Numbered from the stretch's first letter, positions 1 through 7,529 are shown. The stretch: 34,835 nt of DNA from Bacteroidales bacterium (GCA_012518155.1 JAAYTC010000108.1:1-34835); one strand, 5' to 3'. Notes: generated by a model not told the origin, from the letters alone. Translations and numbers: made by a program.

Positions 1-39
1 ATTTATTGTTTTGTCTGTTTTTCAGTTGATATTTATCAA

Positions 40-918
40 TTATTTACTCTTGATTAAATTTAGCAAGTATTGCCCGTAGCTGTTCTTTTTCATGGGCTCG
101 GCAATTTCAACCAGCTTCTCTGCCGTGATCCAACCGTTATTCCAAGCGATCTCCTCGAGGCAGGATATCTTGAGCCCTTGTCGCTTTTCAAGCACCTCGA
201 CAAACGTAGAGGCTTCGGCAAGCGACCCGTGGGTGCCGGTGTCGAGCCACGCGAAGCCGCGGCCCAATAACTGTACTTTTAGCCGCTGTTGCTGCAGGTA
301 GGCTTGGTTCACCGTGGTAATCTCGAGTTCCCCCCGGTCGGAAGGTTTTACCTCTTTGGCGACGCGTACCACGCTATTCGGGTAAAAATAGAGCCCGACA
401 ATCGCGTAATTCGATTTGGGATTTCTGGGCTTTTCTTCGATGCTAAGCACGTTACCGGCCGGGTCGAATTCGGCCACACCGTAACGTTGCGGGTCGTTCA
501 CGTAGTACCCGAACACGGTGGCATTGTCGTGCTCCTCGGCCTCGTTTACCGCTTCGCGCAACATGGTGGGGAACCCCTGCCCGTAGAAAATATTGTCGCC
601 TAACACCAGGCAAGCGGAATCGTCGCCAATAAATTCCTCCCCGATGATAAAGGCTTGCGCCAGGCCATCGGGGCTCGGTTGCACGGCGTACTCGAAGCGA
701 ACGCCGTAATCGCTGCCATCGCCCAACAATCGTTGAAAAGCGGGAAGATCTTCCGGGGTGGAAATAATAAGGATCTCCCGGATCCCTGCCAACATGAGAG
801 CGGAGATGGGATAGTAAACCATGGGTTTGTCGTAAACGGGTAGAAGTTGCTTGCTTACCCCCTTGGTGATGGGGTATAAACGGGTGCCGGAACCTCCGGC
901 GAGAACGATTCCTTTCAT
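40..918 (-). CDS. rfbA: Glucose-1-phosphate thymidylyltransferase
   Basis: This enzyme joins dTTP and glucose-1-phosphate to make dTDP-glucose, the first step towards dTDP-L-rhamnose and related sugars of surface polysaccharides; it is cytosolic. The 292 residues match the usual family length. Visible motifs are the nucleotide-binding GGSGTRL at residues 8-14 followed by the SKQLLPVYDKP stretch, the metal-binding LGDNIFYG (Asp108) and the EEKP motif. The ATG at 918 places the glycine-rich loop at the expected distance from the N-terminus. It lies downstream of upxY on the same strand, as in Bacteroides capsule loci, and has its own promoter-like element. The stop is near the left edge, so rfbB/C/D or glycosyltransferase genes probably continue outside the window. 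RffH-type paralogues are the only serious alternative name. Confidence 0.95.
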   Translation of the reverse strand: MKGIVLAGGSGTRLYPITKGVSKQLLPVYDKPMVYYPISALMLAGIREILIISTPEDLPAFQRLLGDGSDYGVRFEYAVQPSPDGLAQAFIIGEEFIGDDSACLVLGDNIFYGQGFPTMLREAVNEAEEHDNATVFGYYVNDPQRYGVAEFDPAGNVLSIEEKPRNPKSNYAIVGLYFYPNSVVRVAKEVKPSDRGELEITTVNQAYLQQQRLKVQLLGRGFAWLDTGTHGSLAEASTFVEVLEKRQGLKISCLEEIAWNNGWITAEKLVEIAEPMKKNSYGQYLLNLIKSK

Positions 919-964
919 CGTGTGTTCATTTTAAAAGACTCCACGTCATAATTATTAACATTTA

Positions 965-994
965 CAAAAATACAATAAAAAGAACGAGCGGCAA
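965..994 (-). promoter_or_regulatory. Promoter of rfbA (-33 TTG, -7 TATTTTTG)
   Basis: On the minus strand TATTTTTG (972-965) fits the Bacteroidota -7 consensus TAnnTTTG exactly, and a TTG lies at 994-992 with 19 bp between them. Transcription would start near 959, giving a leader of about 40 nt before rfbA. This suggests rfbA can be expressed independently of read-through from upxY. Confidence 0.6.
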
Positions 995-1014
995 CTATAA
1001 TTACCTTTCAAAAC

Positions 1015-1033
1015 CTTTCATCGTTATTGAAAG
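1015..1033 (-). other. Short hairpin between upxY and rfbA
   Basis: CTTTCA (1015-1020) and TGAAAG (1028-1033) form a 6-bp stem with a 7-nt loop, about 40 nt downstream of the upxY stop. On the minus strand it is followed by GTTTTG. An extra copy of ACCTTTCA lies at 1003-1010. It may be a weak terminator or an antitermination target, but the stem is short and chance is possible. Confidence 0.25.
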
Positions 1034-1072
1034 CCTTTGTAGCAATGGCATAAAGCCAGAAAAGCAGTGGCG

Positions 1073-1579
1073 TTAGTCGATTTTTTCGACCATTGATCGG
1101 CTCATTTCCACCGTGGCACATCCCAATTGCCAGATGCGGAGCGCGATGGTGGATTTCCCGTCTACCAAAATTAGTTCTCCTTCTAACCCGGTAAGGGAGC
1201 CTTTAATCACGCGTACCTTTTCCCCGGGCTGTAGGTCGCCGGAGTCGAACGATACCGGGCTATCGGAATAGTCTACCATAAACCGGAAACGATCCATCTG
1301 TCCCTGGGGGATTTCAGCGGGAGCTCGTTCGCCGCGGAGTACAAGGTAGCGTAACACCGAGGGGAGTTCGATCACGGTACGCTGTTCATTGGCATCTACT
1401 TGCACGAAAATCATCATCGGGATCAGTACCCGCTCCACCTTCTTCCGGCGGTCGCTCCACTGGCGCACCTCCTCCTGCAAGGGCAGGAAATGGGTGATGC
1501 CCAACTGGGCCAATCGATCCCTCACCTTTCTCTCGTGGTGCATTTTCACGTATGCTGCAAGCCATCGTTTTTTCGACAT
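1073..1579 (-). CDS. upxY: UpxY-family transcription antiterminator (NusG-like)
   Basis: Members of this NusG-paralogue family travel with RNA polymerase and prevent premature termination in the leader of the capsular polysaccharide operon that carries them. The 168-residue protein has an N-terminal NGN-like domain (about 1-95, beginning with the typical RWLAAYVKMHHERKV stretch and LIPMMIFV) and a C-terminal KOW-like segment (about 115-150, PGEKVRVIKGSLTGLEG). Length and architecture fit UpxY/RfaH-like proteins rather than housekeeping NusG, which is longer. It precedes rfbA on the same strand, so the target is probably the polysaccharide locus running off the left edge. I see no upxZ partner within the window. 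The ATG at 1579 directly starts the conserved domain, about 25 nt after the predicted transcription start. Confidence 0.88.
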   Translation of the reverse strand: MSKKRWLAAYVKMHHERKVRDRLAQLGITHFLPLQEEVRQWSDRRKKVERVLIPMMIFVQVDANEQRTVIELPSVLRYLVLRGERAPAEIPQGQMDRFRFMVDYSDSPVSFDSGDLQPGEKVRVIKGSLTGLEGELILVDGKSTIALRIWQLGCATVEMSRSMVEKID

Positions 1580-1609
1580 TCTTGACTTTCTATATTTTCA
1601 ATCTCCCGA

Positions 1610-1641
1610 CAAATATACTATCAATTAAACAATTTCGCCAA
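1610..1641 (-). promoter_or_regulatory. Promoter of upxY (-33 TTG, -7 TATATTTG)
   Basis: Minus-strand TATATTTG (1617-1610) matches TAnnTTTG, with TTG at 1641-1639 and a 21-bp spacer. The start would lie near 1604, leaving a leader of about 25 nt. The tandem repeat at 1655-1704 begins directly upstream. Confidence 0.65.
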
Positions 1642-1654
1642 TCTTGGTTCAACA

Positions 1655-1704
1655 AAATTCGATCACTTGGGCACGAAATTCAATCAGTAGGGTACGAGAT
1701 TCAA
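1655..1704. repeat. 21-bp tandem near-repeat upstream of upxY promoter
   Basis: Units 1655-1675 and 1676-1696 agree at 17 of 21 positions (AAATTC, ATCA, GGG and ACG are kept), and a partial third unit at 1697-1704 agrees at 7 of 8. The units lie about 50-100 bp upstream of the predicted upxY start, and the period equals two helical turns, so they could be phased operator sites. They also overlap the 3' end of the broken helix-turn-helix gene. Confidence 0.6.
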
Positions 1705-1921
1705 AATGATGCAATGCTCCCTTAATTCTTTCAGTATCTCGTAGCCCTTACTGTTGACCGCCCTTTTCCCATGAGCAAGCTGATAAACCTGCAAGGGATT
1801 CACACCGGTTTTTCGCGCGATAGCACGATACGTTTTTTTGTTTTTAGATAGAAAAGTATATCGAAATAGCTCGTCATCGCGACGCGCACCCGTGTATCTA
1901 GAATAGTATTTTTGTTAACAT
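1684..1921 (-). pseudogene. Small helix-turn-helix protein gene, frameshifted
   Basis: A minus-strand frame open from 1914 to the TGA at 1684 encodes 76 codons that look like a helix-turn-helix DNA-binding domain (TYRAIARKTGVNPLQVYQ, then GKRAVNSKGYEILKEL) but contains no usual start codon. An ATG at 1921 lies one frame away. Removing one A from the five-A run about 10 nt after that ATG would join it to the domain and give a 78-residue protein starting MLTKYYSRYTGARRDDE. I therefore read it as a frameshifted gene, though a sequencing error or slippage on the A-run is possible. It lies upstream of upxY on the same strand and may be a remnant regulator of that locus. The remainder of the 1580-2050 interval holds only promoter elements and the repeat. 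Confidence 0.5.
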
Positions 1922-1955
1922 TGCGAAAATTAACAGGACGAGAGGGGAATTATCT

Positions 1956-1963
1956 TAATTTTG
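1956..1963 (+). promoter_or_regulatory. -7 element TAATTTTG before the GHL10 gene
   Basis: TAATTTTG matches TAnnTTTG on the plus strand about 88 bp before the start codon at 2051. No TTG is visible at the proper -33 distance, so this rests on the -7 element alone. Confidence 0.4.
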
Positions 1964-2050
1964 TAAGCGTGTAATCGCTTTTTGCCCCTGTCGACTAAGG
2001 GAGTTGCCGTTGAACGGTCAGGGCGAGAATATAATCGTTGAATAGACTAC

Positions 2051-3547
2051 ATGTACGCTATATTTCTCTTTTTTATTTTTTTTTTCACGTGCCCGGCAAA
2101 TTCGGCAGGTGCGACGAACGCGATAGATGCGACACACGCGACAGATACGACGAACGCGACAGACATACCGGCCACAGAGGTGAGGGCGGTGTGGTTGACA
2201 ACGAACTACGGGTTGGACTGGCCACGGAACCGAACGAGTCACGAGGCGCAAAAGCAGGAGCTTATCGAAATTCTGGATAACTTGCAGAAGTTTCATTTTA
2301 ACACGGTGATGTTTCAGGTGCGAGCACGGGGCGAGGTGTTGTACCGATCGGTGCTGGAGCCCATGTCGTCGCTGATTATTCCCGCCGGGCCGGGGCAACC
2401 GCCCTTCGATCCGCTGGCTTTCGCGATAGAGGAGTGCCATAAAAGGGGGATGGAGATTCACGCGTGGATGGTGACCTACCCGTTGGGGGCAGAGCGGCAC
2501 GTGAGGAGCCTGGGGCAGCGTTCGATTACACGAAAGGAGCCTTCCTTAACTAAGCGGTTTCAAGGGGAGTGGTTTCTCGACCCGGGGAACCCGCGCACCG
2601 ACGATTACCTGATCGCCCTGGTAATGGAGGTGGTGGAGAATTACGACGTGGATGGGATTCATTTCGACTATATACGTTATCCCGATAACCGGGGCCGTTT
2701 TCCCGACGATGGGATGTATCGGCTACACGGGAAAGGGATGGCGCGGGCAGATTGGCGACGGAGAAATATTACCCGTTTCGTGACAAAGGTGTACGACCGG
2801 GTGAAGGAGACTAAGCCGTGGGTGCAGGTAAGCAGCGCGCCGCTGGGGCGTTACCGCGCGCTGAACGGCGTGGGGGGCGGATGGACGGCACTGGAGACGG
2901 TGTTTCAAGACGCGGGGCACTGGATGCGAATCGGTAAGCACGACGCGCTCTACCCGATGATGTATTACAAGGATCAGCTGTTTTACCCGTTCGTGGACGA
3001 TTGGGTGGCACAAGGTAATGGCCGGATCGTGGTACCAGGACTGGGGGTGTACCAGATGATCGAACTGGGATGGCCGCTACAGGATATCGTGAACCAAATG
3101 GATCATACGCGAGAGAAGGAGGTGCACGGGCAGGCTTACTTCCGGGTGGATAACGTGCTCGCGAACACGAAGGGGATTTTGAAGGAGCTGGAAAAATATT
3201 ATCGCCGCCCGGCGAAGCTTCCGCCGTTGAAGTGGCTAAGCGATTCGATACCGGAGAAGCCGGGCGATTTACGCGCGGAACGTAACGGAGAGGGGTTGTT
3301 CGAACTGGCATGGGAAGGCAGCGACGAGAGAGTGACGTATAATATCTACCGGAGTGAAACGGATAGCTTGAACACTGACGACGGGGACCAGTTGATCGCC
3401 ACGGGGTTGCGACAAACCATCTTTCACATGGTGGTGCCGGACAACGATCAAGCTTATTACTACTATATCACGACGTCGGACTCTTTTCATAACGAAAGTG
3501 AACCCTGTATACCCGCTTTTTTTTATCACTCGGAGACAGTAAAGTAA
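2051..3547 (+). CDS. Secreted GHL10-family glycoside hydrolase-like protein
   Basis: This 498-residue protein belongs to the GHL10/DUF187 family (Pfam PF02638), TIM-barrel proteins of the cell envelope related to glycoside hydrolases; substrates are poorly known and peptidoglycan or polysaccharide has been suggested. A hydrophobic export signal covers about residues 2-18. A low-complexity linker of three-residue repeats (ATN, AID, ATH, ATD) follows at 21-38. The catalytic-like barrel runs from about 43 (VRAVWLTTNYGLDWP) to 350 and contains the family hallmark DGIHFDYIRYP at 201-211. The C-terminus (about 395-495) resembles a fibronectin type III domain. It is divergent from the upxY region and precedes fur by 57 bp. 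The start is the only ATG that gives a signal peptide. Confidence 0.85.
   Translation: MYAIFLFFIFFFTCPANSAGATNAIDATHATDTTNATDIPATEVRAVWLTTNYGLDWPRNRTSHEAQKQELIEILDNLQKFHFNTVMFQVRARGEVLYRSVLEPMSSLIIPAGPGQPPFDPLAFAIEECHKRGMEIHAWMVTYPLGAERHVRSLGQRSITRKEPSLTKRFQGEWFLDPGNPRTDDYLIALVMEVVENYDVDGIHFDYIRYPDNRGRFPDDGMYRLHGKGMARADWRRRNITRFVTKVYDRVKETKPWVQVSSAPLGRYRALNGVGGGWTALETVFQDAGHWMRIGKHDALYPMMYYKDQLFYPFVDDWVAQGNGRIVVPGLGVYQMIELGWPLQDIVNQMDHTREKEVHGQAYFRVDNVLANTKGILKELEKYYRRPAKLPPLKWLSDSIPEKPGDLRAERNGEGLFELAWEGSDERVTYNIYRSETDSLNTDDGDQLIATGLRQTIFHMVVPDNDQAYYYYITTSDSFHNESEPCIPAFFYHSETVK
2111..2164 (+). repeat. Six 9-bp repeats encoding a tripeptide linker
   Basis: Six in-frame 9-bp units related to GCGACGAAC run back to back and encode ATN-AID-ATH-ATD-TTN-ATD just after the predicted signal peptide. 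The array is prone to slippage, but any change of whole units would keep the reading frame and only alter linker length. Confidence 0.7.
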
Positions 3548-3591
3548 CCATATTGTGATGGCAAATACGCGGGGAAATAGAAAAAAAATCC

Positions 3592-3599
3592 TATTTTTG
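3592..3599 (+). promoter_or_regulatory. -7 element TATTTTTG adjacent to the fur start
   Basis: TATTTTTG matches TAnnTTTG and ends only 5 nt before the ATG at 3605. Transcription would start at or next to the start codon, implying a leaderless or nearly leaderless mRNA. No clear -33 TTG is seen. Confidence 0.5.
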
Positions 3600-3604
3600 T
3601 AGCC

Positions 3605-4144
3605 ATGGATTCCAATCTGAAATTAAAAAAGCAGGTGCATCAGGAGTTTATGGAGTATCTCACGCTGCATAAACAGAGGAAGACACCGGAACGGTTCGCC
3701 GTGCTTGACCATATATATTCCACGAAAGGACATTTCGACGTGGACTCACTTTATAAATCGATGCTGGAGAGAAGTTTTAGAGTGAGCCGTGCCACGCTGT
3801 ATAACACGATCGACTTGCTGTTGGATTGTGGCTTGGTGGTGAAACACCAGTTCGGGGGGAATATGTCGAAATACGAGCGGTCGTACGGGAACGAAAACCA
3901 TAATCACGTGATTTGTACCACGTGCGGCGAGGTGAGGGAGATGGAAAATGACGATTTGCTGACGCCCGCGCAACTGAAAAAGATACGAAAATTCACGGTC
4001 AACTACTATAGCATGTATATTTATGGAACATGCAGTAAATGTACGCACGCGAAGAATATGAAACTGAGGAGGCTGACCCGGCAAAGCAACAAAGGCAAAG
4101 CGAATAAAGGGAAAAAACAGCCGACAACGAAAGGAAAACGATAG
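3605..4144 (+). CDS. fur: Fur-family transcriptional repressor
   Basis: A metal-responsive DNA-binding repressor of 179 residues. The N-terminal winged helix (about 10-90) holds RKTPERFAVLDHIY and the recognition-helix region VSRATLYNTIDLL. The dimerisation domain carries HNHVICTTCG with Cys104 and Cys107 and a second pair, Cys143 and Cys146, the structural zinc site of Fur/Zur/PerR proteins. Which metal it senses cannot be decided from these motifs. The basic tail (about 150-179, rich in Lys, Arg and Thr) is longer than usual. A downstream ATG at 3650 follows AGGAG, but starting there would remove part of the first helix, so 3605 is preferred. purA follows by 38 bp, a pairing I believe is common in Bacteroidales. 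Confidence 0.85.
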   Translation: MDSNLKLKKQVHQEFMEYLTLHKQRKTPERFAVLDHIYSTKGHFDVDSLYKSMLERSFRVSRATLYNTIDLLLDCGLVVKHQFGGNMSKYERSYGNENHNHVICTTCGEVREMENDDLLTPAQLKKIRKFTVNYYSMYIYGTCSKCTHAKNMKLRRLTRQSNKGKANKGKKQPTTKGKR

Positions 4145-4182
4145 CTTATCGCGATACTGAAAAATAAACGATTTAGATAAAA

Positions 4183-5442
4183 ATGAAGGTTGATGTAATT
4201 CTTGGGCTCCAATGGGGCGACGAAGGTAAAGGAAAAGTGGTGGATGTGCTTACACCCGGTTACGAAATGGTGGCACGGTTCCAAGGAGGGCCCAACGCGG
4301 GACACACGCTGGAGTTCGAGGGTAAAAAATTTATCCTCAAGTCGATTCCGTCGGGTATCTTCCAAGAGGGAAAAATTAACGTGATCGGTAACGGGGTGGT
4401 GATCGACCCGGCACTCTTTAAATTGGAGGTGGAAACGCTGGAGGAGTCGGGGCATACGCTCACCGACCGCCTCTGTATTTCCAAGAAGGCACACCTGATT
4501 TTGCCCACGCACCGGCTGCTGGACGCGGCGTCGGAGAAGGCGATGGGCGACGCGAAGATTGGTACCACCGGAAGGGGTATCGGACCAGCGTATACCGATA
4601 AAATTAGCCGTCACGGGCTGAGGGTGGGGGACCTGTTTCATGACTTCGAAACAAAATACCGCAAGGCGGTGCTGAGGCACAAGGAGATGCTGGATCAGTA
4701 CGATTTTGAATATGACCTGCCCGGGCTGGAGAAGCAGTGGTTTGAGGGGGTGGAGAAAATGAAGGAGTTCCAAATTATTGATAGCGAGCACGTGATTCAA
4801 CGGCACTTGGACGAGGGGGGCACGGTACTGGCCGAAGGGGCGCAGGGCTCGATGCTGGATATCGACTTCGGGTCGTACCCGTTCGTGACCTCTTCAACGA
4901 CCTCTTGCGCGGGGGCGTGCACGGGCCTGGGGATCTCGCCGAGGCAAATCGGGGAGGTGTTTGGTATTTTCAAAGCCTATTGTACCCGGGTGGGCAGCGG
5001 GCCTTTCCCAACGGAGCTGTTCGATGACGATGGGCAACGACTGAGGGACAATGGCAATGAGTATGGCTCGGTAACGGGACGCCCGCGGAGGTGTGGGTGG
5101 ATCGACCTGGTGGCACTGAGGTACACGATTAAACTGAACGGGGTGACCAAATTGGTGATGATGAAGAGCGACGTGTTGGATGAATTTGAATCGATCAAGG
5201 CGTGCATCGCTTACCGGGTTAACGGGCAGGAGACGGAAGAGTTGCCGTATGACCTGGAAACAGGGATCGAACCGGTATACGTGGAGTTGCCGGGGTGGCA
5301 AGCCGATATGACGAAGATACAGTCGGAGAACGAGTTCCCGGAGGAATTTAATAACTATGTCACTTTCCTGGAGGAGGAGCTGGAGGTGCCGATCACGATC
5401 GTGTCGGTAGGACCGGACCGGGCGCAGACGATTATCCGTTGA
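4183..5442 (+). CDS. purA: Adenylosuccinate synthetase
   Basis: PurA uses GTP to join IMP and aspartate into adenylosuccinate, the first committed step from IMP to AMP, in the cytosol. The 419-residue length is normal. The N-terminal GTP loop LGLQWGDEGKGK (about 7-18), the GPNAGHT motif with the catalytic His near 41, and IGTTGRGIGPAYTDK near 126-140 are all intact, as are the later FPTEL and VTGRPRRCGW stretches. The gene sits directly behind the Fur-family repressor on the same strand with no obvious promoter or terminator between them, so the two are probably cotranscribed. Confidence 0.97.
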   Translation: MKVDVILGLQWGDEGKGKVVDVLTPGYEMVARFQGGPNAGHTLEFEGKKFILKSIPSGIFQEGKINVIGNGVVIDPALFKLEVETLEESGHTLTDRLCISKKAHLILPTHRLLDAASEKAMGDAKIGTTGRGIGPAYTDKISRHGLRVGDLFHDFETKYRKAVLRHKEMLDQYDFEYDLPGLEKQWFEGVEKMKEFQIIDSEHVIQRHLDEGGTVLAEGAQGSMLDIDFGSYPFVTSSTTSCAGACTGLGISPRQIGEVFGIFKAYCTRVGSGPFPTELFDDDGQRLRDNGNEYGSVTGRPRRCGWIDLVALRYTIKLNGVTKLVMMKSDVLDEFESIKACIAYRVNGQETEELPYDLETGIEPVYVELPGWQADMTKIQSENEFPEEFNNYVTFLEEELEVPITIVSVGPDRAQTIIR

Positions 5443-5463
5443 TCGCTTTCTTTTAATCGGCAC

Positions 5464-5471
5464 GATATTTG
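5464..5471 (+). promoter_or_regulatory. Possible -7 element GATATTTG before the metallopeptidase
   Basis: GATATTTG differs from TAnnTTTG at one conserved position and lies about 70 bp before the ATG at 5541, in the short gap after purA. No convincing -33 partner is seen. Confidence 0.3.
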
Positions 5472-5540
5472 CACATTCATAGCGTATAAGCAATACGTTA
5501 ACTCAAAAAGAGTTCAGGCTAAAACTTAGGAATTTTATAT

Positions 5541-6224
5541 ATGGCAACAATTTGGATTTTATTTATCGCGATAGCGATTGCAGGATGGATCGTGCAAGGC
5601 ACGTTGCAGAGCCGGTTTAAAAAATACTCCCGAATTCCGCTTCGAAACGGGATGACGGGGAAGGAGGTGGCGGAGAAGATGCTGCACGAGAACGGGATTC
5701 ACGATGTGCAGGTGATCTCGGTGAGGGGAAAACTGACCGACCATTATAACCCGCTGAACAAGACGATTAACCTGAGTGAGCCGGTCTACGGTTCGCATAG
5801 CGTGGCCGCCGCCGCTGTAGCGGCACACGAAACGGGGCACGCCATTCAACACGCGGTGGGGTACGCGCCGCTCAAGATGCGATCGGCGTTGGTGCCGGTT
5901 ATCTCCTCTACCTCCAAGTGGGTGATGTGGGTGATTTTGGCCGGTATTATCATGATACAGACTTTCCCGATGCTTATTTGGTTTGGTATCGCGATGTTCG
6001 CGCTCACCACGCTCTTTAGCTTCGTGACGCTGCCGGTGGAAAAGAATGCCACCAACCGGGCTATTCGATGGCTAAGCAGCGCGGGGATTACCGACGTGAG
6101 TAATCATAACCAAGCGGTGGACGCTCTGCGATGGGCGGGGTATACCTACGTGATCGCGGCACTTAGCTCGCTGGCTACCTTGCTCTATTACGTGATGATT
6201 GCCATGAGCGGCAGCAGACGCTGA
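5541..6224 (+). CDS. Membrane zinc metallopeptidase (YugP/DUF-type)
   Basis: A 227-residue integral membrane protein of the putative neutral zinc peptidase family typified by Bacillus YugP (Pfam Peptidase_membr, PF04298). An N-terminal hydrophobic segment (about 3-20) is followed by a soluble part and the zinc motif HETGH at 96-100. Two hydrophobic stretches occur at about 128-163, then LPVEKNATNRA, whose Glu167 is a likely third zinc ligand, and a final membrane segment near 203-220. The active site would face the membrane-proximal side; substrates are unknown. It stands alone after purA with its own possible promoter. The ATG at 5541 is the only start preserving the first membrane helix. 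Confidence 0.85.
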   Translation: MATIWILFIAIAIAGWIVQGTLQSRFKKYSRIPLRNGMTGKEVAEKMLHENGIHDVQVISVRGKLTDHYNPLNKTINLSEPVYGSHSVAAAAVAAHETGHAIQHAVGYAPLKMRSALVPVISSTSKWVMWVILAGIIMIQTFPMLIWFGIAMFALTTLFSFVTLPVEKNATNRAIRWLSSAGITDVSNHNQAVDALRWAGYTYVIAALSSLATLLYYVMIAMSGSRR

Positions 6225-6227
6225 TCA

Positions 6228-6269
6228 AGAATCAGGCAAGAGTCGGGTTAGAATCAGGCAAGAGTCGGG
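6228..6269. repeat. Two identical 20-bp direct repeats after the peptidase gene
   Basis: The 20-bp sequence AGAATCAGGCAAGAGTCGGG occurs at 6228-6247 and 6250-6269 (22-bp period), starting 3 bp after the metallopeptidase stop codon. It is noncoding as far as I can see and looks like a recent tandem duplication. Confidence 0.75.
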
Positions 6270-6360
6270 CAAGAATAAGGAAGCGGCAACAACAATGAAG
6301 TTGACAACAAGTAACAGACACTGATAAGAAATAGGAGACGAATTTCGCTCGTGATTTTTA

Positions 6361-6389
6361 GTGAAGACGGCAACATTTGCCGTCTTCAC
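6361..6389 (+). other. Perfect 13-bp hairpin in the leader of the epimerase gene
   Basis: GTGAAGACGGCAA (6361-6373) and its exact complement (6377-6389) are separated by only three bases. It lies 63 bp before the epimerase ATG and 136 bp after the metallopeptidase stop. The following bases, GTGTTTAAAAA, are only weakly T-rich, so it may be a poor terminator, a leader attenuator or an mRNA-stabilising stem. It falls within an in-frame upstream extension of the epimerase frame, which is one reason to reject that extension. Confidence 0.55.
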
Positions 6390-6452
6390 GTGTTTAAAAA
6401 GGTGGACAAGCCAAAGAAAGGAAGCTTGAACTTGGCGGTAAACTACGTGAAG

Positions 6453-7385
6453 ATGAAAACAGTATTGATCACGGGCGGTTCGGGAATGGTGGGCAAAGAG
6501 CTGACCAAGCTTTTAACCGGTAATAATTACCGGGTGATATGGCTCAGCCGAGAGCGACATGTGAAGGCGGAGATTCCGCGCTACCGGTGGGATTACCGAC
6601 GAGGTGAAATCGACCTCGAGGCGGTGAAGCAAGCCGATGTGATTGTACACCTCGCGGGGTCGAACTTGGGCGACGACGCGTGGACGAGGATGAAGAAGCA
6701 ACGGATCGTGGAAAGCCGCGTGCAGACGGCCAGATTGTTGCTTGAGACGGTGAAAAAACTGGATAAGCAACTGGACGTGTTTGTGTCGGCCTCGGCAGTG
6801 GGCTACTACGGCATGGCGACAGTCGACCGGGTCTTCACCGAGGCGGACGTGCCGGCGAAAGGGGATTTCCTGAGCCGCACTTGCAAGAAATGGGAGAACG
6901 CGGCGTTTACTTTCCAGGAGGAACGGGGTATTCGTACCGTGGCACTGCGTACGGCTTTCGTGATCGCGAAGGAGAGCGACGGGTTCAAGAAGATGCTGCT
7001 CCCTACCCGGATAGGGCTGGGTGCACCATTGGGCTCGGGCAGGCAGGCGATGAATTGGGTGCATATCGACGACCTGTGCCGAATGTATCTCAAGGCAATC
7101 GAGGACAGGTCGATGCGCGGGGTATACAATGCCGCGGCACCGCACCAAACGACCAACAAGGAGTTCATGCAGGCATTGGCGAGAGGGATGAAACGCCCCT
7201 TCTTCTTCCCGAAGGTGCCGTCGTTCTTATTGCGGCTTTTCATGGGGGAAGCGGCCGGAATGATACTGGAAGGGAGTCCCGTTTCGTCGGAGAAGATTCA
7301 AAACGCCGGGTTCTCGTTTGATTATCCCAATGCAGACGGGGCTATTGCCGCAACCCTGGAAGCGATAAAAGAAACCGCCTCATAA
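6453..7385 (+). CDS. TIGR01777-family NAD(P)-binding epimerase
   Basis: A 310-residue member of the SDR39U1/YfcH group of atypical short-chain dehydrogenases, predicted NAD(P)-dependent epimerases or oxidoreductases whose substrate is unknown. The Rossmann motif GGSGMVG is at residues 8-14, VIVHLAG follows the third strand, and SASAVGYYG supplies the YxxxS-like region. The C-terminal segment, from about 260 (PSFLLRLFMGEAAGMILEGSPVSS), is the DUF1731 cap typical of this family. The frame is open from 6351, but I chose the ATG at 6453: it begins MKTVLITGGSG, the standard N-terminus, and the upstream part crosses a perfect hairpin. No neighbour points to a pathway. Confidence 0.85.
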   Translation: MKTVLITGGSGMVGKELTKLLTGNNYRVIWLSRERHVKAEIPRYRWDYRRGEIDLEAVKQADVIVHLAGSNLGDDAWTRMKKQRIVESRVQTARLLLETVKKLDKQLDVFVSASAVGYYGMATVDRVFTEADVPAKGDFLSRTCKKWENAAFTFQEERGIRTVALRTAFVIAKESDGFKKMLLPTRIGLGAPLGSGRQAMNWVHIDDLCRMYLKAIEDRSMRGVYNAAAPHQTTNKEFMQALARGMKRPFFFPKVPSFLLRLFMGEAAGMILEGSPVSSEKIQNAGFSFDYPNADGAIAATLEAIKETAS

Positions 7386-7487
7386 TTTTCGCCGGAACGG
7401 AAACAATTTAACGGGGAAGTACGTTTAAGTTTAAGAATCACAGCTGTTTTTAAATGAATTAACAGCACGTTTATACTGTCTCAACTG

Positions 7488-7529
7488 CGCGTGGATGCTG
7501 TTATAGTTCGCGTGGATGCTGTTATAGTT
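7488..7529. repeat. Perfect 21-bp tandem duplication
   Basis: A 21-bp unit beginning CGCGTGGATGCTG occurs twice without a mismatch at 7488-7508 and 7509-7529, in the 241-bp gap between the epimerase and the DJ-1-like gene. Nothing else is recognisable in this gap. Confidence 0.8.

Noticed and set aside
1..39. Possible gene at the left edge
   Set aside because: Only 39 AT-rich bases remain after the rfbA stop; nothing can be called.
4021..4806. 261-codon minus-strand frame over the fur-purA junction
   Set aside because: It is a shadow of two well-supported genes; the protein is Leu/His-rich with no domain.
6351..6452. N-terminal extension of the epimerase to 6351
   Set aside because: It has no homology to the family, passes through a perfect hairpin, and the ATG at 6453 starts exactly at the Rossmann strand.
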